Shown piece by piece: positions 58,056-64,000 of a DNA stretch of 64,000 nt. Under the pieces are notes generated by a model that saw nothing but the letters and a program-made list of their open reading frames with translations, made no database searches and was not told where the DNA came from. Origin of the DNA: Talinum fruticosum (Eukaryota; Streptophyta; Magnoliopsida; Caryophyllales; Talinaceae). Both the position numbers and the translations under genes were made by a program. The stretch covers positions 2,021,501-2,085,500 of the forward strand of contig JAITYX010000088.1 of the NCBI GenBank assembly GCA_021018815.1, in the 5' to 3' direction. Positions within the stretch are counted from its first letter, which is position 1. Each line of letters opens with the position of its first letter.

Positions 58056-59542
58056 TTAAGGTTTGCTCTTGGAGAGTCTTAGTCAGCCTAGAGGGGGTGA
58101 ATAAGGTGATGAGGAAATTTTAACAAACTTGGAAGATTTAAGCTTGTAAAGAGTACTCAAGACAATTTGAGTCTAGATTGGACTCGTAAAAGTGTAAACT
58201 CATACATACGTGGAAACCCTCTTGGGGCGAGAAAACCACGGACAGTGCTAGTCCAAGCACCAAGTCAAATCCACTATTTTGAATCCAAAAATATAGTAGA
58301 CCGACTCAACCAGAATTGCTCCCTTAAACAATTCCTTACAGAGTTTTCCTAAACTCGGAAATTCTCTTATCCGATCTAATACTTCCTAACCGAGGTAACC
58401 TTTACAGGTAGGGACAACCGAGCTTAGTTAACCCTTACAGCTCAGTCAAGGGACCTTACTCGGAAAGTAAGAAGAGTATGTCACTGATTACAAGACTTTA
58501 CAACTCGAAAGTATGAATTACAAGTCGGGAGTTGTAAATAGAAGATTGACTATGAATACAATGACTTTTGCTTAAGTATTGTGTTTTAACAATAATTCCA
58601 GCAATTTTCAAGTCTTGAGAGGTGTCTTCTATTTATAGATGACCAAGCAGATTACCCATTATGACTAATTTTTGAACAGAAGTCCTTTGTGACCGTTGTA
58701 ACGATTTTTCCGAGTCGCTCCGAAAAGATTCATTGAGATGTGAACGTTGTGCAATGGCTCTTGACTGCTAAGGGTGCTCCAATCAACTAGTGTTGTTTGA
58801 AAAGTGGGGTGGAAACCATCGTTGAGCTTAGCATTGAAATTTTCCAGTTTTGGAAACAGACAACCCTAACATAGCGTCCAAACCTTGTTTAGAAGTAGAA
58901 AAGCATTGTCTACTAGTGATTGACGACTTGAAGCCGATTACTTTTGTAATTCAAAAATAAGATGACCTCATTTGGATAACCTAGAAAATTAAATAATTTT
59001 GGTTCTCAAAGTATAAGATACTTTGGTCCAAGATAGGCACGAGATAATAATTTAATTAAGATAACTAAGTGCATAATTATCTCCGGCCTGTAAGAGTGGA
59101 ATTTTCTAAGTCTAATATTCATTATACTCAAATTCCATCGTAGTCGAGTCCTAAGAAAGATCAAGTTATAAGAGTGAAAACATCGGAGTATACGTACTTG
59201 ATCCGGACAAATAATTCTCAAACAAACATACTGACTTAGAAAGATGAATTAATGTTGTAATTCACTTTACTTGAGAATATGTAGTCGAACTCGGATAAGA
59301 AGTGTTAGAGAGATTATTTGAACATGAGATAAATCTGAGTGGTGTCTAAGTGATTCAGAAACATTAATGTGAGAAGATAGACAAGAATGTGTGTTACGAG
59401 TCGATCGGAATCAATGAAAACTTAAACAGGATTTTATATGGTACTCGGAATGACTTGTAATCAAAACTTAGGAGGGATGAGGTTTGTACCTAAGTCTTAA
59501 TGTAGTACTCGGAATGATCTAGATTTAGAGTCCGAGTCTTCA
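58056..59542 (-). mobile_element. Ty1/copia solo LTR, antisense, in gypsy integrase
   Basis: Starts TTAAGGTTTGCTC (family antisense start TGAAGGTTTGCTC) and ends GTCCGAGTCTTCA; 1487 bp. Flanks GCCGG (58051-58055) and GCCAG (59543-59547) form a target duplication differing at one base. Removing it restores the integrase text across a Trp-Pro-Phe-Ser join. Antisense TATA at 58630-58637. Confidence 0.88.
58630..58637 (-). promoter_or_regulatory. LTR TATA box (antisense)
   Basis: TATTTATA in the CTTCTATTTATAGATGACC block, as at 5433-5440. Confidence 0.5.
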
Positions 59543-60151
59543 GCCAGGGTGAAGCTAATTTTTTGAGAAATGACGAGCTGCTGGTGTTGTAAATTTGCAT
59601 ACACTCGATATTTATGACACCATCTAACAAGCCGATGACGATCGCCGCCATGGTCGACCCAGTAATATCCGAGTCTTTGAACCTTCCGAACCAACATCTT
59701 GTCATCCATATGAGGCCCACATTCGCCACCATGAATCTCATCCATGATACGCTTTGCTTCATGTTGGTTGACACAAAGTAAGCTAACTTTAGAATTGGTT
59801 TTCTTGTACAGTTGCCCTTGATTGATGAAGAATTGGGCAACCAACATCCTGATGGCTCGTTGGGCTCTAGGTGTAGAGTCCAAGGGGTATTCTTGCTTAT
59901 CCAAGTATTGATAAATGTCATGATACCAACAAGTGTGGTCGGTATTAGACACTTCTAATGTCCAGACATGTGCAAGGTGACTCAATCGCTCAATATGAAC
60001 GGGTGTTGAATGAATGTAATTAGAGATATTGATCATGGATGCTGACTTAGCTAATGCATCTGCGAATTGATTATCATCCCTAGGAAGGTAGGTGAAAAAG
60101 ATGTTCTCAAAATGTTTGGATAATTCTATCGGATATGCTTGGTAGGGTGTC
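59543..60151 (-). pseudogene. Ty3/gypsy RNase H end and integrase zinc-binding domain
   Basis: Antisense: PYQAYPIELSKHFENIFFTYLPRDDNQFADALAKSASM (RNase H C-terminus), then a spacer, then LLCVNQHEAKRIMDEIHGGECGPHMDDKMLVRKVQRLGYYW...CHKYRVYANLQH (integrase H2C2-like zinc finger; the last Cys reads Tyr). One long antisense frame covers nearly all of it (59497-60159). Interrupted at 60152 by a 3.7-kb LTR-like element, beyond which RNase H text continues at 63814. Confidence 0.88.
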
Positions 60152-62940
60152 TGTAACACCGCGAATCTTAATTGTATTTAATTACTCTAAAATTGTGTTT
60201 TATCGTCTTAATATTGTTTTAAAGTGGTGAGTCACGTGAAATTGTGGGTTGGCGTACGTACTAAAATTATATAATTTATTTCATTACGAATTAATAAATG
60301 TTTATAGGTATAGATAATTATTTGAACATTTTTAAATTCATAGAGATATACATATGTCGGAACAACACGGATTTTGAACTAGAAAGGTTAATCGATATGC
60401 TTAATGAAAAAAAGAAGTTTCGGAACGTGATGGCGGTGCGGAAATGAAACACAAGGGGAGGGCTATTACTTCGTAAATGAAAACCCAGTCTCACAACTCC
60501 ATCCTCTCTCCTCCATCACTTCCCTTCACAATCTTGCTTGCCACCACCAGCCTAGCAACCGCCGCGCAAGCCTCCACTCGGCACCTCCACCGACAACTTG
60601 CTGCCGCCACCAAGTTCTTCCCCCTTTCCCTCGTTTCGCGTCGGCAGGGCGGAACCTGCCCTTGCCGTTGCTCTTGCCGCGCGGACCCGCTGCCGGTGCC
60701 GTTCCTCGGCTGCCGTCGCTGTCATATGCCGCCGATGCCGCCGTCACCGCCTGATGCCGCTAGCTCGACACCCCCAAGCTCCACCACCGAATCTCCATCA
60801 TCAATTTTCATCTCTAACCTCTTTTGAGGTATATTTCTAACCCTCAATTTCTATGTTAATTATATCCCAAATTCATGTTATAATCGAATAATTATACAAG
60901 TAAATGTTGTAATTTAAGTTGTGATTGAGTTTTGAATTGATTGTGTTGGAATTGGAATAACTTTGGGGAGTAATTGAAGTGTGGTTATACATGAAATTAG
61001 GGTTGAGTATATGTTTATAAGGTATTGAAAATTTATTTGGGTTTATTCAAATTGTGAATATGCTTATCGAATTTTTATATGAGAATGGATTTGCTTGATT
61101 GTACGAATATTGTTTGAGTTGTAAAGGCATGTTAGGGAAGTGATTTAATCAGAATTAGATAATGCTAAGAGAGAGGAATAGATGAAAGTATATTTGAAAG
61201 TTTAATTGGATTTGAGGTGGTTTTTGTGGAATTTAACTAAGTAATTATGTGCTTTGTTAAAATTAATTAGAGGAGTATATAGGGGTGAATTGGGCAAGTC
61301 ATGCTTGAATTTGAGAGGAAGAGTAATTGAATTACTTAGATTGTTTCTATAAAATGTTGTCGTCAGTTGGATGAGATTAAAGGTTGGGGAATTAAATTGG
61401 TTACAGCACAAAGCTTGTGTACAGTAAATAATGTTGTTTACAACAATCAATTTTAGGATATATTTAAGCCAAAATGTTGAATAAGAGTTCCATGGAATGA
61501 AAGTATTTTGGGATAATGATGGGTTGAAATGATGGTGTGTTGGTATTCCAAGTTAATTAATGGAATTGTAAAGTTTTGGGATGTAATACTCCATGGCCAA
61601 ATATAATGAGAGGAAAATAGGAAATTCTCTTGATTAATTGGTCATAGAATTTATTGGAAAGTATAAAATTGCTGAGGGGATTCTTTAATAATTAACTAAG
61701 GAAGTAAACAGACATGAAGGCTTTTAAGAGTGACTAGAAAAATAGTTAACCTAAATAAAAGGAGTTCAAATGATACAAAGTATATAAGTGATATTGATAA
61801 CTTATTAAACGAATACGACTTATAAAAGCCTTACTCTAAACACAAACAGGTCACAAACGTTTTAATCGGGAAGCTTGTATAAGGAGTGAAAATGCATTAA
61901 AAGGTACGTTACTATTTGTACTTTCCAAAATATCTAAATGTTAACATGTTAATGAGTTTGACTATTTATCTACGACACACTAAATCATTAACCGATTATT
62001 GGTAGTACTCATAAAGGAAATTAATCGTAAGGATCCATCTCCCAAAATCGGGATTTCTATGATTAAATTGCTTAACCGAAGCCTTAGATAAAAATATATA
62101 TGTTGTGATAAAAAATCGAAAAGTTCATGAGCACAAGAAAATGAGAATATTGACGAGATTGTAACTTGGTTTGTATACTTGGTTTGAAACTTGGTTATTC
62201 GATGGTAAATATACTCCGGCGTGTGGCCGTTGAGTTGTATACTCCGAGCGTGTGGCTCGTTGAGTTTTATTGTGGATTTTATGCAGGTTTTTAAGGCTTT
62301 TAGCCGAATAGTTAGGCCATGTTTCAAGAGAAACTCTGCCAAAGTTTTTAGAAAATTGGAAAACCAAATCGACATCTTAAGTAAGAAGCATATTTGGTTA
62401 CATATAAGTGGATATGTAGGCATACTAGATGAAACGATTGGTACAATTAAGGTTAAGTTACATTAAGCACGGACTAGAGGTGATAGAAACAAAAGGTCAA
62501 ACTTGAGTTATATTAAAAGAATGGGGAATTAAATGCATTAATTGTTATATACAAATTCAAACTATATCATTAATAGTTATTTCGGGAAATGTATGAATAT
62601 CAAGGTCAAAAGAAAACAATATGGATAGGTACGCGAAAAGGAAAAGTTTGGTGATCGTAAATGCATATAAATATTGTTAAAAGACTAGTAATCTACAAAA
62701 GTAGATTCGTTTTGGAAATAGAAATCGAATTGAAATTGTATTGCAGAAACAATTAGCAATTGAGGTGTTCGGCTCACTGAGGTACGTTATTGCTTTTCCA
62801 TTTATACTAAAGGTAAAAGTTTTACAGATTAATAGATGGTGCTTACAATTCATTGCGCTTATAAATAAGCTTTTCACAATTTAATTGATTTGGCCATGCG
62901 AAGGACCCATTAACCGTTATGACGATTAATGAATGAATGT

Positions 62941-62978
62941 TATCGTAATCGTAATTGTAATTGTAATCGTAATCGTAA
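62941..62978. repeat. Hexanucleotide microsatellite
   Basis: About six units of GTAATC/GTAATT inside the 3.7-kb LTR-like element. Confidence 0.75.
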
Positions 62979-63008
62979 ATGGTTGATCCGGGGACGCTCG
63001 GACAACGT

Positions 63009-63024
63009 TGCTCGCTAGCGAGCA
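63009..63024. repeat. 16-bp perfect palindrome
   Basis: TGCTCGCTAGCGAGCA, with no spacer, just upstream of the 27-29-bp tandem array in the LTR-like element. Confidence 0.7.
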
Positions 63025-63026
63025 TT

Positions 63027-63205
63027 GAACCGTTAATCGTTCAATTGTTCACGAGAATCATTAATTGTTCAATTGTTCATAGAATCGTTAATTGTTTAAT
63101 TGTTCACGGAATCGTTAATTGTTCAATTGTTCACGGAATCGTTAATCGTTCAATTGTTCACGAGAATCGTTAATCGTTTAACCATTTAATCGTTCAATTG
63201 TTCAC
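63027..63205. repeat. Tandem array, 27-29-bp unit, about 6 copies
   Basis: Units contain GTTAATTGTTCAATTGTTCA, followed by a variable CGAGAATC, CGGAATC or TAGAATC junction. The array is read through by an open frame whose peptide is a simple repeat, and it is not a gene. Confidence 0.75.
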
Positions 63206-63813
63206 AGCTGATCGCCTTAGGGTTCAATGAACCTAGGAGTCGGATTCCATGATTGATTGTTTCACGAGTATGGGTACTAAGTTTGGCTAAATCGGAAGAG
63301 CAAATCGGCAATCGACAAGTTTGCAAACCGATTATGCAAGAAAAATAATTTAAGATATGCTCGATTTCGAGCACTTAAATTACAATTTTATTTTATAACA
63401 ATAACGTACTAAGCTTCTAGCTCACATATCTATTATTTTATGTTTTTAAAAAATTTTTAGGGAGTTGAGTGCATGACGGACTATTCACAAACACATCTAA
63501 AGTCTAAAGAGGAAGAAAAGATAAAGTTGGTCGGGAGAAGTGATGTACGGCTACTCGTCTTGGCCCCTTGTATGCTAGTCTTTCCCTTGGTCTCTTGGCT
63601 CATGATTCCTCTCCAGCTGATCCTCTGGATTTTGAAGATTTTATTTTCTCGTGAAGAAAATTTGGATTGGATTGTTACATAAATTGTTTGAATAATTAAT
63701 TTATTCAAATGAATTTGCCTTGTTTTCATTCCGAAAAGGTGGTAACGTCTCCCAATTTACAAGTCTTCCCCGTTAATTACTTATTTATGTGTTTACAAAT
63801 TGGGGGCGTTACA

Positions 63814-64000
63814 GGTGCCAAGGCTTCACTACATACCTTCCACCTTTGCGAAAATCGATTAATGATCAAACTATAGTCACCGAAAACCCCGATATTCTTG
63901 ACCCCGATCTATGTAGCAACTTCAAGTCTTATGATGCATGTTTCATACTCGCGGCGTTGTTGATGACTTTGAAGTCTAATTTAACCGAAATGTGAGCATG
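63814..64000 (-). pseudogene. Ty3/gypsy RNase H, upstream part
   Basis: Antisense text SLINRFSQRW..CSEALAP runs up to the 3.7-kb insertion and continues as YQAYPIEL at 60151. The rest of this gypsy element lies outside the window. Confidence 0.65.

Larger units (their letters stand above)
60152..63813. mobile_element. Putative 3.7-kb solo LTR inserted in gypsy RNase H
   Basis: Starts TGTAACACCGCGAAT and ends ATTGGGGGCGTTACA, so the termini are inverted (TGTAAC / GTTACA). Flanks GGTGTC (60146-60151) and GGTGCC (63814-63819) suggest a GGTGC duplication with a 1-nt change. Removal restores the RNase H text SEALAP-YQAYPIEL. There are no internal repeats of the termini and no gag or pol, so it reads as one long LTR. 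Ends and size resemble Tekay/Del-type gypsy LTRs. The Pro/Ala-rich frame at 60477-60827 and the hydrophobic frame at 63473-63682 lie inside and are not supported genes. Confidence 0.7.

Noticed and set aside
60477..60827. Secreted Pro/Ala-rich protein gene
   Set aside because: Lies inside the 3.7-kb LTR-like element; composition-driven frame with competing frames on both strands. Comparable GC-rich frames are common in long gypsy LTRs.
63027..63205. CRISPR-like repeat array
   Set aside because: Units are contiguous and near-identical with no unique spacers; this is a plant tandem repeat.
63473..63682. Small hydrophobic membrane protein
   Set aside because: Short frame near the end of the LTR-like element, no homology signal and an overlapping antisense frame of similar length.

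Overview
This window looks like nuclear chromosomal DNA of a flowering plant, probably a eudicot. It is AT-rich and gene-poor, and it is dominated by nested LTR retrotransposons, MITEs and tandem repeats. There are no bacterial operons, ribosome binding sites, CRISPR arrays, rRNA genes or recognisable tRNA genes. The one clear host gene is at 8504-10509 (+). It encodes a nuclear group II intron maturase (nMAT class) with a mitochondrial-type N-terminus, and it carries four apparent 1-nt frameshifts.

Layout. (1) 1-8340: fragments of a Ty1/copia LTR in both orientations, an 89-90-bp tandem array, and a degenerate antisense Ty3/gypsy element (gag at 7664-6390 and 4860-4051, integrase tail at 3229-2990) split by a copia LTR at 4863-6384. 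(2) 8504-10509: nMAT gene, followed by mostly featureless AT-rich DNA. (3) 12667-15775: small copia gag fragment, CACTA-like MITE end, antisense copia LTR. (4) 15776-26862: a decayed sense copia element (copy A), interrupted by a 1.26-kb solo LTR (TSD CTTCC) and by a 7.8-kb gag-only gypsy element (TSD GGCCA). (5) 26880-33040: antisense copia copy B. (6) 33048-38445: sense copia copy C with a MITE inside gag. (7) 38446-41417: unclassified repeat DNA. (8) 41418-54585: a plant-mobile-domain (PMD) coding sequence split by a structurally complete 10.7-kb SIRE-like copia element, copy D (41582-52314, TSD TTCGG), with an extra ORF between pol and the 3' LTR. (9) 54586-57100: unrecognised coding-like sequence. 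(10) 57100-64000: antisense gypsy pol split by a copia solo LTR (58056-59542) and by a 3.7-kb putative solo LTR (60152-63813).

One copia family accounts for most of the repeats. At least seven LTR copies share the same promoter block (TATAAATAGAAGCC), the same downstream block and the TGAAGACTC start. The nesting gives relative ages: copy A is older than its two inserts, and the antisense gypsy at the right edge is older than its two solo LTRs.

The most notable signal is one of sequence quality or methylation. Across the transposons, expected CAG and CTG sites repeatedly read CGAG/CGG/CGA and CTCG/TCG. This is visible in LTR-LTR pairs, element termini, target duplications and conserved pol motifs. 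In the nMAT gene, every frameshift is instead a loss of one base in or beside a homopolymer. Both patterns fit consensus errors of a long-read assembly (modified-base errors at CHG sites, and homopolymer contraction). Many 'pseudogenes' here may therefore be more intact than they look.
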